DNA of 64,000 bases from HGM11412 sp045536025. GTDB lineage: Bacteria; Bacillota; Clostridia; Christensenellales; Borkfalkiaceae. Each line of letters begins with the position of its first letter. The first letter of the stretch is position 1. The stretch is taken from NCBI GenBank assembly GCA_045536025.1, contig JAZSMT010000010.1, positions 1 through 64,000 of the forward strand. Direction: 5' to 3'. The notes beneath the pieces were generated by a model that worked only from the letters and a program-made list of their open reading frames with translations, had not been told where the DNA came from and ran no database searches. Both the position numbers and the translations under genes were made by a program. This document shows positions 1-7,127 of the stretch, piece after piece.

Positions 1-44
1 ATTTAGGTATATATTTATTTTATATATACGCTATCGCTTTTCGC

Positions 45-73
45 TTGACATAAACTGTAATTTTTAATAAAAT
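45..73 (+). promoter_or_regulatory. Sigma-A promoter of the glycyl-tRNA synthetase gene
   Basis: TTGACA (45-50), a 17-bp spacer and TAAAAT (68-73). Transcription should start near 80, giving a short leader that contains the GAGGTG ribosome-binding site at 91-96. Confidence 0.75.
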
Positions 74-101
74 ATTAAAAAATAATACTCGAGGTGTTAT
101 C

Positions 102-1499
102 GTGGATAAAAGAGCAGTTACGATGGAAAAACTTGTAAATCTTTGCAAAACCAGAGGATATATTTTCCCCGGTAGTGAAATTTACGGCGGTCTTGCAAAT
201 ACTTGGGACTACGGTCCTCTAGGCGTTGAGCTTAAAAACAACGTTAAAAAAGCTTGGTGGCAAAGATTCGTTCAAGAAAATAAATATAACGTTGGCTTAG
301 ACGCGGCTATACTTATGAACCCACAAACTTGGGTAGCTTCAGGTCACTTGGCAGGCTTTTCAGACCCGCTTATGGACTGTAAAGAGTGCCACGAAAGATT
401 TAGGGCAGACAAGCTTATTGAAGACTGGGTTCAAGAAAACAACTACGCTCTTGAAAAGGGTATTGATGCGTTTACTCACGATGAAATGAAGGCTTTCGTT
501 GAAGAGCACAATATCCCTTGCCCCACTTGTGGTAAGCACAACTTTACAGACATTAGGCAATTTAACTTAATGTTTAAAACCTTCCAAGGCGTTACTGAAG
601 ATAGCAAAAACACCGTATATCTTCGCCCCGAAACGGCGCAAGGTATCTTTACTAACTTTGTAAACGTTCAGCGCTCTGCAAGAAGAAAAGTGCCTTTTGG
701 TATTGCGCAAATCGGTAAATCGTTTAGAAACGAAATTACCCCCGGCAACTTTATCTTCAGAGTTAGAGAGTTCGAGCAAATGGAGCTTGAATTTTTCTGC
801 AAGCCCGGTACCGACCTCGAGTGGTTTAACTACTGGCGTTCGTTCTGCCGTCAATGGCTACTCGATATCGGTCTTAAAGAAGAGCATTTAAGGCTTCGCG
901 ACCACTCGCCTGAAGAACTTTGTTTCTACTCTAAAGCAACTACCGACTTTGAGTATTTATTCCCCTTCGGTTGGGGCGAGCTTTGGGGCGTAGCTGATAG
1001 AACTGATTACGACCTTACTCAACACCAAAACGTTTCAAAGAAAGATTTAACCTACTTTGATAGTGAAACGAGTGAAAGATACGTTCCTTACGTAGTTGAG
1101 CCCTCGCTCGGCGTTGAAAGATGCGTGCTTGCAGTTTTATCTGGCGCATACGACGAGGAAGAGGTTGGTGAAAACGACGTAAGAACGGTTTTAAGGTTAC
1201 ATCCTTGCCTTGCTCCTTTCAAAGCAGCAGTTCTTCCGCTTAGCAAAAAGCTTGGCGAAAAGGCTATGGAGGTTTACGACGAACTTTCTAAATACTTTAT
1301 GGTTGATTACGACGAGGCAGGCTCTATCGGTAAACGTTATCGCCGTGAAGACGAAATTGGTACGCCTTTCTGCATCACTTATGACTTTGATAGCGTTGAA
1401 GACAACTGCGTTACCGTTCGTGATAGAGATACTATGGAACAAGTAAGGATAAAAATTGCAGACCTTAAAAACTACATTGAAGAGAAAATCAAATTATAA
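102..1499 (+). CDS. glyQS: Glycyl-tRNA synthetase (class II, single-chain type)
   Basis: Charges tRNA-Gly with glycine in the cytoplasm. The 465-residue protein has the length of the dimeric alpha2 bacterial/archaeal-type enzyme. The opening GSEIYGGLANTWDYGPLG is diagnostic of the family. Class II motif 2 (FRNEI and the following RVREFEQ) lies near residue 207, and motif 3 (GVERCVLAVL) near residue 336. Cysteine pairs CKEC and CPTCG around residues 92-145 fit the inserted domain. The start is GTG, supported by GAGGTG 5 nt upstream; no closer ATG fits. It has its own promoter and is followed by a strong terminator, so it appears monocistronic. No T-box-like leader is visible in the short upstream stretch. 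Confidence 0.97.
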   Translation: MDKRAVTMEKLVNLCKTRGYIFPGSEIYGGLANTWDYGPLGVELKNNVKKAWWQRFVQENKYNVGLDAAILMNPQTWVASGHLAGFSDPLMDCKECHERFRADKLIEDWVQENNYALEKGIDAFTHDEMKAFVEEHNIPCPTCGKHNFTDIRQFNLMFKTFQGVTEDSKNTVYLRPETAQGIFTNFVNVQRSARRKVPFGIAQIGKSFRNEITPGNFIFRVREFEQMELEFFCKPGTDLEWFNYWRSFCRQWLLDIGLKEEHLRLRDHSPEELCFYSKATTDFEYLFPFGWGELWGVADRTDYDLTQHQNVSKKDLTYFDSETSERYVPYVVEPSLGVERCVLAVLSGAYDEEEVGENDVRTVLRLHPCLAPFKAAVLPLSKKLGEKAMEVYDELSKYFMVDYDEAGSIGKRYRREDEIGTPFCITYDFDSVEDNCVTVRDRDTMEQVRIKIADLKNYIEEKIKL

Positions 1500-1505
1500 A
1501 TCATT

Positions 1506-1533
1506 AAAAAGCAAGACAAACGTCTTGCTTTTT
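1506..1533 (+). terminator. Rho-independent terminator after glyQS
   Basis: Perfect 7-bp stem GCAAGAC/GTCTTGC with an AAAC loop, flanked by AAAAA and TTTTT. The promoter of the next gene is embedded in it. Confidence 0.85.
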
Positions 1534-1541
1534 GTTATAAT
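1513..1541 (+). promoter_or_regulatory. Promoter of birA placed for a leaderless mRNA
   Basis: AAGACA (1513-1518), a 17-bp spacer and TATAAT (1536-1541). Only 6 nt (AAAACT) separate the -10 from the ATG at 1548, and no Shine-Dalgarno is present. Transcription would start at or beside the start codon. The -35 is a weak match and lies inside the glyQS terminator stem. Confidence 0.55.
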
Positions 1542-1547
1542 AAAACT

Positions 1548-2297
1548 ATGGTAAAAGAAATAGATAAAAATGCAATACAAAACCTCATAAAAGTTCCGAG
1601 AAAAGTTGTGGTTTTAGAGGAAGCTTTTTCCACTAACGACTATATAAAAGATAGTGATTTTGACGTTGTTATTGCTAAATCTCAAACGGGCGGTAGGGGA
1701 ACTAACAACAGAAAGTTTTTCTCTCCAAGCGGTGGTATATATTTAAGTTTAAAATTAAAGCCTAAAATTCCTACCGATAAAATATCGCTAATTACCCCTT
1801 TTACCGCAGTTGCACTTGTAAAAGCGATTGAAAAGGTTTGTAAATTAAAGCCCCAAATTAAATGGGTAAACGATATCTATATATCAAATAAAAAGGTTGC
1901 GGGCATCTTGTGTGAAAGCGTTATTTTAAACGGCGTTGTAGATAGTGTTGTCGTAGGAGTTGGCGTTAACGTTGAAAGGCAAAACTTTCCTGATTTTAAC
2001 TTAAATAACCCTACCTCATTAGAGGAAGAAAGCGGTCGTATTATTGATAAAAACCGCCTTATAGCCGAGTTTTTAAACGAGTTTAATGGAGTGGAAGATA
2101 AAGTTTTAAGTAAGAGTTTTATCCCCCTTTATCGCGAAAGGTTTTACCTTAAGGATAGATTAGTTAAAGTTCAGTCGGGTGGTAAAAGTTACGAGGGGCG
2201 CGTGGTAGGCGTGAACGATAATTTAGCACTTGTTTTAGATATAGGCGGAACATATAAAGAATTCATTTCGGCAGACGTATCGGTATTAAAATATTAA
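1548..2297 (+). CDS. birA: Biotin--[acetyl-CoA-carboxylase] ligase, catalytic form without HTH domain
   Basis: Attaches biotin to the carrier lysine of biotin-dependent carboxylases via biotinyl-AMP. At 249 residues it has the catalytic and C-terminal SH3-like domains, but not the N-terminal helix-turn-helix of repressor-type BirA, so it is probably not a transcription factor. The biotin-binding loop GGRGTNNRKFFSP is near residues 46-58. WVNDIYISNKKVAGIL, near 105-121, is the conserved ligase core with the catalytic lysine. The C-terminal part contains the expected GRVVGVNDNLALVLD strand pattern. No ribosome-binding site precedes the ATG (see the promoter entry). Confidence 0.93.
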   Translation: MVKEIDKNAIQNLIKVPRKVVVLEEAFSTNDYIKDSDFDVVIAKSQTGGRGTNNRKFFSPSGGIYLSLKLKPKIPTDKISLITPFTAVALVKAIEKVCKLKPQIKWVNDIYISNKKVAGILCESVILNGVVDSVVVGVGVNVERQNFPDFNLNNPTSLEEESGRIIDKNRLIAEFLNEFNGVEDKVLSKSFIPLYRERFYLKDRLVKVQSGGKSYEGRVVGVNDNLALVLDIGGTYKEFISADVSVLKY

Positions 2298-2315
2298 TAC
2301 CGTTTTAAAAAATGC

Positions 2316-2344
2316 TTGACATGACCAAATTATAGCGATATAAT
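2316..2344 (+). promoter_or_regulatory. Strong sigma-A promoter of the SipW-type cassette
   Basis: TTGACA (2316-2321), exactly 17 bp, TATAAT (2339-2344): a near-consensus promoter. It drives the first secreted protein and, by read-through, probably the signal peptidase and the second substrate. Confidence 0.8.
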
Positions 2345-2347
2345 CTT

Positions 2348-2398
2348 CTTGACAACGCGCATATTATATTGATTTGCGCATACTAATTTGTCAAGGAG
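2348..2398 (+). promoter_or_regulatory. 5' UTR inverted repeat touching the Shine-Dalgarno
   Basis: CTTGACAA (2348-2355) is the exact reverse complement of TTGTCAAG (2388-2395). A second nested pair, GCGCA (2357-2361) with TGCGC (2375-2379), extends the fold. The ribosome-binding site AAGGAG (2393-2398) overlaps the last bases of the outer stem, so folding could stabilise the mRNA or limit translation. Confidence 0.5.
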
Positions 2399-2406
2399 AT
2401 TTAATT

Positions 2407-3126
2407 ATGAAGAAATTAAGCACTTTGATTGCAATACTTTTAATTGCAACAATCGGTGGCGTTTACGCTACTTGGAACTACGTTGGTAACGAACAAGTTC
2501 ACAGTTTCACCACTAAGGGTGTTATTATGGAAGAAGTTGTTGTTGAAGGTTCAGTTGGTGGTTATGCAATCACGTCAACTCTCGTTCAAGGTAGAATTGA
2601 TCAAGCTAAGGGTGATGATACTACGCCTTCTAAATACCACAAAGCAGTATTAAATTACGAACTTTCTGGCACAGCACAGCTTTCTATCACTTTCACTCCT
2701 ACTTCAACTGCAGGTTTAGACGTTAAGTCAAGCGGTGTAGTAACCTACTTATGGTTTGGTGACGGCGGTATGACTTATAAGACTGACGAAGCTGGTAACT
2801 ACAATGCAAACGGTACTGCTAAATCTATTTTCAACGTACCTCACGGCGAAGACAATTATATTACTATACACCCGGAGGGAACTGTTCTTGACGGAATGGA
2901 TCGTGATAGAAACTTCGCATGGGAAGATGGTGAAAACGGATCTTTCGTATTTAACTTTATAGGCTCAAATGCAGCGCATCAAGATTTCAGCGCAGTATTC
3001 ACTCTTAACGATTTCGTTCTTGACCAAGAATCTGAATACTATGCTTTCAAAAACTCAATTAACGCGTTCATCCGTTGCGTAGTATCTAACAAAGTTCCTT
3101 CTGAAACTACTTTACCTAACGCTTAA
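2407..3126 (+). CDS. Secreted protein with SipW-dependent-type signal peptide (TasA/camelysin-like)
   Basis: A 239-residue protein with a short basic start (MKK), a hydrophobic core and the signature ending GGVYATW around residues 17-23. This is the type of signal peptide seen on substrates of SipW-like signal peptidases, such as TasA and camelysin. The mature part is acidic, rich in Thr, Ser, Gly and Asn, and predicted from composition to be beta-rich; no catalytic motif is visible. I chose the ATG at 2407 because AAGGAG lies 8 nt upstream; an in-frame ATG at 2374 has no such site and would place 11 unrelated residues before the signal peptide. The peptidase follows directly. A biofilm-matrix or surface-fibre role is inferred from family and context only. 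Confidence 0.75.
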   Translation: MKKLSTLIAILLIATIGGVYATWNYVGNEQVHSFTTKGVIMEEVVVEGSVGGYAITSTLVQGRIDQAKGDDTTPSKYHKAVLNYELSGTAQLSITFTPTSTAGLDVKSSGVVTYLWFGDGGMTYKTDEAGNYNANGTAKSIFNVPHGEDNYITIHPEGTVLDGMDRDRNFAWEDGENGSFVFNFIGSNAAHQDFSAVFTLNDFVLDQESEYYAFKNSINAFIRCVVSNKVPSETTLPNA

Positions 3127-3150
3127 TTTAACTCAACAATTTGCTTTGTA

Positions 3151-3178
3151 TCCCACGCGTAAAAGCGCGTGGGATTTT
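3151..3178 (+). terminator. Intercistronic terminator or attenuator
   Basis: Nine-base stem TCCCACGCG/CGCGTGGGA followed by only four T residues (3175-3178). It sits between the first substrate gene and the signal peptidase gene. It probably stops most transcripts and lets some through, so the abundant substrate is made in excess over the enzyme. Confidence 0.65.
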
Positions 3179-3192
3179 CCGTCAAGGGTTTT

Positions 3193-4950
3193 ATGCAGTC
3201 GCACGAGATATATCAATTTCTTTTGTGCTTGATAGTGTTTTTGCTTTTGACTAGTATTTTTACCTATTTTACAATCTACGTAATTAAAACTAGCATAAAG
3301 CTAATAGGCTTAGGCGCGGAAGATGAAATAATCATAACTGAATATGAAAAGGCTAAAAAATCGGCAAAAATAACTAAAGCCTTGTCAATTTTTGACAAGG
3401 TTTTTACGCTTGTTGTTTGTACCTTACTTATAGCCTTTTTTGGCGTGTCGGCGTGTGTTAATATTGAAAGCACTAAAGCTGTTGGGGATATTCCCGTTAT
3501 CCAAGTCGTAAAGAGTTCGTCTATGGAAAGCAGATATGAAAATAACGACTATTTGTTTAAAAACGACCTTACTGACCAAATTTCCACCTTTGATTTAATT
3601 ACAGTTTATAAACTCCCAAACGAAGAAGATTTAAAGCTATACGATATTGTAGTTTATGAAGTTGATAACGTTTTAGTTATTCATAGAATTGTAGAGATTG
3701 AAGAGCCTAACGCCGAGCATAGCGAAAGATATTTTAGGTTGCAAGGCGATGCGGTGCATTATCCCGATAAATACCCTGTAAAATACAGCCAAATGAAAGG
3801 CATTTACCGTGGCGAAAGAATACCGTTTATAGGTAGTTTTGTAATGTTTATGCAGTCGCCTGCCGGCTATTTGTGTATTTTACTCGTGCTGTTTGTTTTG
3901 ATAGCGTTGCCTATTGCTGAAAAGAAGATTTTAAAGGCGAAAATGGCAAGGCTTATCGCGATAGGCTATTTATCGGCGGACGGAGCGCTTGCATCAACTA
4001 CTTTAACTAAAGAAGAAACCGACAGTATAAAAGAAGTTTTAGAAGAAAAACAGCCTATAGTAGAAAATGAAACGGCAATAACCTCTTCACCCCAAATTCT
4101 ATATACCGAAGTTCCTAACGATAATTTTAAACCAGTGCTAGAAGAAGAAACACTTGTTATAAAAGAGTGGTATGAAACGGCTGGCAAGGGAAAAACCTTC
4201 CGTGAAAAGCACGATACGGCATCTAGCGAGGTTTTATATAGATATAACGAAATCGTTAAACATTTATATAAAATTAAGGGCTTGCACGTGTGGGAAGGCA
4301 AGGCGTTTGAAACGTATAAAAAGGGCAGAACGTCTATTGCAAGGCTGGCATTTAAAGGTAAATCGCTTTACGCTTATTTAGCAATAAATCCTAATGATTT
4401 GCAAGACACCAAGTACATTTATCAAGATGCGTCTAACATTAAAGCGTACGAAAATTATCCTACAAAAGTAAAGGTAAGCTCTGATAGGCAAATTAAATGG
4501 GTTAACGAACTCGTTAGTAAAATTGCAAAAGATAGCGGGCTTTATATGTACGCTATGACTACGCTATTTTCAATAAAAGGTAGCGATAAAACTTTCGAGC
4601 AAAAGCTTAAAGAGATATCTTCTGAAATGCTTTCAAGATACGAGCTTATTACAAGCCACCTTACGTCCATTGAGGGGATAAAGGCTAAACAAAGTAAAAA
4701 GCACGTTGCGTATAGGCTTGGCAATAAAGCGGTTGCTAAACTTAAAATTATAGGAAAAACCTTAAACGTATATCTAAATTTACAACCTAAAAAATTCAAA
4801 AACACCAAGTATAAGCTTATTGACGTTTCATCTAAAAAATCACACGAAAGTTATCCTATGCGTGTAAAAATCACGTCGGATAGGCAAGCAAAATGGGCGA
4901 TAGAACTTATTGACGTGCTTGTTGGCCCAACTGATAAGGTAGGGGGTTGA
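3193..4950 (+). CDS. SipW-type (ER-type) signal peptidase I with duplicated C-terminal extension
   Basis: Membrane serine protease expected to remove the signal peptides of the two flanking proteins. A transmembrane helix lies near residues 8-30, and a second hydrophobic segment precedes the catalytic domain. The nucleophile lies in KSSSME (about residue 107). The general base is His, in VIHRIVE (about 163), not the Lys of ordinary bacterial enzymes, which marks the ER/SipW type. FRLQGDAV and a third transmembrane helix (about 220-240) follow. After a linker come two copies of a domain of about 115 residues (about 326-440 and 462-579) sharing YPxxVKxxSDRQxKW and related patterns; I do not recognise this domain. 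The ATG at 3193 follows AAGGG; a GTG at 3169 lies inside the terminator stem and is less likely. Confidence 0.85.
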   Translation: MQSHEIYQFLLCLIVFLLLTSIFTYFTIYVIKTSIKLIGLGAEDEIIITEYEKAKKSAKITKALSIFDKVFTLVVCTLLIAFFGVSACVNIESTKAVGDIPVIQVVKSSSMESRYENNDYLFKNDLTDQISTFDLITVYKLPNEEDLKLYDIVVYEVDNVLVIHRIVEIEEPNAEHSERYFRLQGDAVHYPDKYPVKYSQMKGIYRGERIPFIGSFVMFMQSPAGYLCILLVLFVLIALPIAEKKILKAKMARLIAIGYLSADGALASTTLTKEETDSIKEVLEEKQPIVENETAITSSPQILYTEVPNDNFKPVLEEETLVIKEWYETAGKGKTFREKHDTASSEVLYRYNEIVKHLYKIKGLHVWEGKAFETYKKGRTSIARLAFKGKSLYAYLAINPNDLQDTKYIYQDASNIKAYENYPTKVKVSSDRQIKWVNELVSKIAKDSGLYMYAMTTLFSIKGSDKTFEQKLKEISSEMLSRYELITSHLTSIEGIKAKQSKKHVAYRLGNKAVAKLKIIGKTLNVYLNLQPKKFKNTKYKLIDVSSKKSHESYPMRVKITSDRQAKWAIELIDVLVGPTDKVGG

Positions 4951-4953
4951 CGT

Positions 4954-5583
4954 ATGATTGTTAAAAGTTATAAATTTATAGCGTTAATCGTTTGCGTGAT
5001 ATGTATGTGCTGTATTAGTGGCGTTTACGCAGTTTGGACTTATTTAGGACCAGCAAACGCTATTGAAAGTGAAAAAGGCGTTACCATATCAGAGTTTGGT
5101 TATTCGGTTGAAGAAGTCGTTCCTGGTGGCGGTGGCGAAATTGACGATAATAACGTTGAAGTAGGGCAAAACCACTATAATATGATTAATTCTATCGTAA
5201 ACAACCTAAAATACGGCTTAAACACAACAGGTAATCAACCTATCATACACAATAAATTGACGTATGACGGCGCTGTTTTATATTGTGAAGATAACGTTCA
5301 AGGTGGTAACTTAAAAGCCTTTTTCGTTGGTGTTGCAGATAACGCTGATAAGGTCTTTTTCGTAATACATAGAGAAAGTGCTACTGAATATCAAATTTAC
5401 ACTATGCTTGATAGTGATTTAGATAAAGGTGTTGGAACGAGAATAAACGTATATAAAACCCTTGCTGAAAAGAAAGACGGCAAGTGGGAAACTACCGTTA
5501 GTTACAAAGGTACGGCGCAAATTAACCGCCCTGGAACTAAAACAAGTTACGGTATTGACGTGCATACCTTTATTCAAGGTTAA
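4954..5583 (+). CDS. Second secreted protein with SipW-like signal peptide
   Basis: A 209-residue protein. The hydrophobic N-terminus ends in ISGVYAVWTYLG, closely matching the GGVYATWNYVG of the first protein in the cassette, so both are probably cut by the peptidase between them. A glycine-rich turn (PGGGGEID) follows the signal, then a domain of about 130 residues with no recognised motif. The signal core contains several Cys (CVICMCC), unusual for this type. AGGGGG at 4941-4946 is the ribosome-binding site, 3 nt after the peptidase stop, so the two genes are surely cotranscribed. Matrix or surface function is inferred from the cassette, not from the sequence of the mature part. Confidence 0.65.
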   Translation: MIVKSYKFIALIVCVICMCCISGVYAVWTYLGPANAIESEKGVTISEFGYSVEEVVPGGGGEIDDNNVEVGQNHYNMINSIVNNLKYGLNTTGNQPIIHNKLTYDGAVLYCEDNVQGGNLKAFFVGVADNADKVFFVIHRESATEYQIYTMLDSDLDKGVGTRINVYKTLAEKKDGKWETTVSYKGTAQINRPGTKTSYGIDVHTFIQG

Positions 5584-5595
5584 AAACTTAAAAAA

Positions 5596-5630
5596 TAAAA
5601 ATTCCGTGGTTTTTTCCACGGAATTTTTTT
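5596..5630. terminator. Bidirectional terminator between convergent genes
   Basis: Stem AATTCCGTGG/CCACGGAATT with a T-rich loop, an A-run on the left and T7 on the right. It serves the SipW cassette on the plus strand and the DegV gene on the minus strand. Confidence 0.85.
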
Positions 5631-6540
5631 ATGCGTTTACAAGCTTAGTTGAGTCTGCGGTTGATAGGGCGGGTTCACGCGATAAGCCGTAGGCAAATAC
5701 CGCCAAGGTGTCAGGACCGCTGTGCACGCCGATTATCGGGTCTATATAGTTAAATACAAACTCTTTTACGGCTACGCGTTCACTTATGAGCTTAGCTAGG
5801 GTTTGAGCGTCCTCAAGCGAGTCGCCGTGCCCGATAAATACCGTTTGAGTTTCAGGGTTTATCATAGTATTTGCAAAGTTATCAGCTATAGCTATCATTG
5901 AGCGCTTTCTACCGATTACCTTGCCTGAGGCAACTAACTTTCCCCTTTCGTTAACGTACATAACGGGTTTAATATCAACCACCGTTCCGATTGCCATATT
6001 AAATTTAGAAATTCTACCGCCCTTTGCAAGATAGCTGAGTGTTTTTACCGTGAACAAGCTGTTGGCGTTGAGCCTAACGCTTAAAAGATAATCGTAAACC
6101 TCTTTAGCCGAAAGCCCCTCTAACTTTTTAAGGCAAGCCGTGTAGGCAAGAAGCCCCTCGCCAAGGCAAGCGTTAAGCGAATCTACAACGTAGACTTTAT
6201 TAGAGGTAAATTCTTGCTCGAGTTTACTAGAAGCGTTTAAAGCGTTTTGAACGGTTAACGAAAGACCTGAAGATAAACCTATATACAAAACGTCGTTTTT
6301 ATTTTCAAGCTCTTTTTTAAAAACCTCGTAAAAGGTTTGCTCGTTAATGCACGAGGTGGACATATTGTTCTTATCGCGAAGCCTACGATAAAAGTCTTTC
6401 ATAAACTCTTCGTCGTGGCATCTAACCTCGGTAACCTCGCCGTCGATTATAACGGACAAGGGTATAACCGAAATATCGTAGCGGTTAATGATAGACGAAG
6501 GAAGCCCCGACGACGAGTCGGTATAAATTTTATAGCTCAT
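5629..6540 (-). CDS. DegV family fatty-acid-binding protein
   Basis: DegV proteins bind a fatty acid and, as FakB, present it to the kinase FakA for phosphorylation and phospholipid synthesis. The 303-residue protein begins YKIYTDSSSGLP, the typical first strand and loop. It has the internal conserved blocks VDSLNACLGEGLL, LSYLAKGGRIS and VIGRKRSMIA, and ends in a GVHSGPDTLAVFAYG region. The ATG at 6540 is chosen because AAGGAGAT lies just upstream; an in-frame ATG 24 codons earlier has no such site. It is convergent with the SipW cassette. A second DegV gene lies at 42067. Which lipid it binds cannot be told. Confidence 0.9.
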   Translation of the reverse strand: MSYKIYTDSSSGLPSSIINRYDISVIPLSVIIDGEVTEVRCHDEEFMKDFYRRLRDKNNMSTSCINEQTFYEVFKKELENKNDVLYIGLSSGLSLTVQNALNASSKLEQEFTSNKVYVVDSLNACLGEGLLAYTACLKKLEGLSAKEVYDYLLSVRLNANSLFTVKTLSYLAKGGRISKFNMAIGTVVDIKPVMYVNERGKLVASGKVIGRKRSMIAIADNFANTMINPETQTVFIGHGDSLEDAQTLAKLISERVAVKEFVFNYIDPIIGVHSGPDTLAVFAYGLSREPALSTADSTKLVNA

Positions 6541-6628
6541 AATAATCTCCTTAAACGGCGGTGAAAAAAATAAAAGTATAAACGGTCCGCCGACAAGATT
6601 ATTATATTCCATATTTTATGTAACAGCG

Positions 6629-6716
6629 CTCTACCGTTAATACTTTTAACTATACTGTTAAAATAAACGACAGTAGAGTTTTAAAAAATTTCTCTACTCG
6701 CGGTAGAGTTGTAAAA
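6629..6716. repeat. Cluster of CTCTAC/GTAGAG repeats upstream of degV
   Basis: CTCTAC at 6629-6634 and 6692-6697, and GTAGAG at 6673-6678 and 6703-6708. The two GTAGAG copies are part of a 16-nt direct repeat (GTAGAGTT, one variable base, TAAAAAA) spaced 30 bp apart. They can pair with the CTCTAC copies in several ways. The cluster lies in the likely upstream region of the DegV gene and may be a set of operator half-sites. Confidence 0.4.
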
Positions 6717-6744
6717 AACTACAAACTTTTCCAAGCAAAAAAGT

Positions 6745-6771
6745 AAAAAGGCTACCAAAGGTAGCCTTTTT
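6745..6771 (-). terminator. Terminator for the two small ORFs
   Basis: Stem AGGCTAC/GTAGCCT flanked by A and T runs. It lies 41 nt beyond the last stop codon of the minus-strand mini-operon and is symmetric enough to work both ways. Confidence 0.7.
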
Positions 6772-6811
6772 CTAATTGCATTTAATAAAATACAGTAAAA
6801 TATTATTTACT

Positions 6812-6919
6812 TTATAAATCGTCTGCATCTTGAACGGGTTTATCATCTTTAGAATTTGGAGTTCCCGTATACGACCCGTTTGGGTCAAAGTGCGAAACAA
6901 AATTTTTCTTTTTTTTCAT
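6812..6919 (-). CDS. Small conserved-looking protein (35 aa)
   Basis: Encodes 35 residues starting MKKKKNFVSHFDPNGSYTG and ending KPVQDADDL. I believe I have seen similar short proteins in Clostridia, but I cannot confirm this here. Its ATG overlaps the stop of the upstream small ORF in a TAATG arrangement, so translation is probably coupled. Basic N-terminus, acidic C-terminus, no membrane segment. A terminator follows. The function is unknown; the proline- and glycine-containing middle and acidic tail do not match any enzyme motif. Confidence 0.65.
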   Translation of the reverse strand: MKKKKNFVSHFDPNGSYTGTPNSKDDKPVQDADDL

Positions 6920-7002
6920 TATTTGCAATCTTTAACCGACTTCGTAGTATTCTTTTGAGAATTAGAAGTCTTGGAGTTTTTAGAATTTTTAACGTTCTTC
7001 AT
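6919..7002 (-). CDS. Small Lys/Asn/Ser-rich peptide (27 aa)
   Basis: Encodes 27 residues (MKNVKNSKNSKTSNSQ, ending KSVKDCK). The ribosome-binding site GGAGGT is well placed upstream of the ATG, and the stop overlaps the start of the next small ORF. The composition (Lys, Asn, Ser, Thr, with one Cys near the end) resembles small sporulation peptides. A sigma-G-like promoter lies upstream (7020-7049). I infer a possible forespore product; no homology could be tested. Confidence 0.6.
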   Translation of the reverse strand: MKNVKNSKNSKTSNSQKNTTKSVKDCK

Positions 7003-7019
7003 ACTTTACCTCCCGAGAT

Positions 7020-7049
7020 TATTGTGCGCAGTAATATAAAAGCTATACC
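7020..7049 (-). promoter_or_regulatory. Possible sigma-G/sigma-F promoter of the small ORF pair
   Basis: On the minus strand GGTATA (7044-7049), a 17-bp spacer and CACAATA (7020-7026). The -35 contains GTATA, which fits the forespore consensus GYATA; the -10 matches CATACTA at 5 of 7 positions. The UTR to the ribosome-binding site is short. Confidence 0.35.
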
Positions 7050-7127
7050 TTAAAATTTAAAAATTTGCGTTCTATAACTCAAAGTTTAATCATAAATTAT
7101 ATCACGACGAAAAGGAGAGTTTTTGAT

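Noticed and set aside
697..891. ORFs in other frames inside glyQS, addAB, clpB, mfd and nrdD
   Set aside because: They lie wholly within long conserved genes, have no ribosome-binding sites and show no recognisable protein features.
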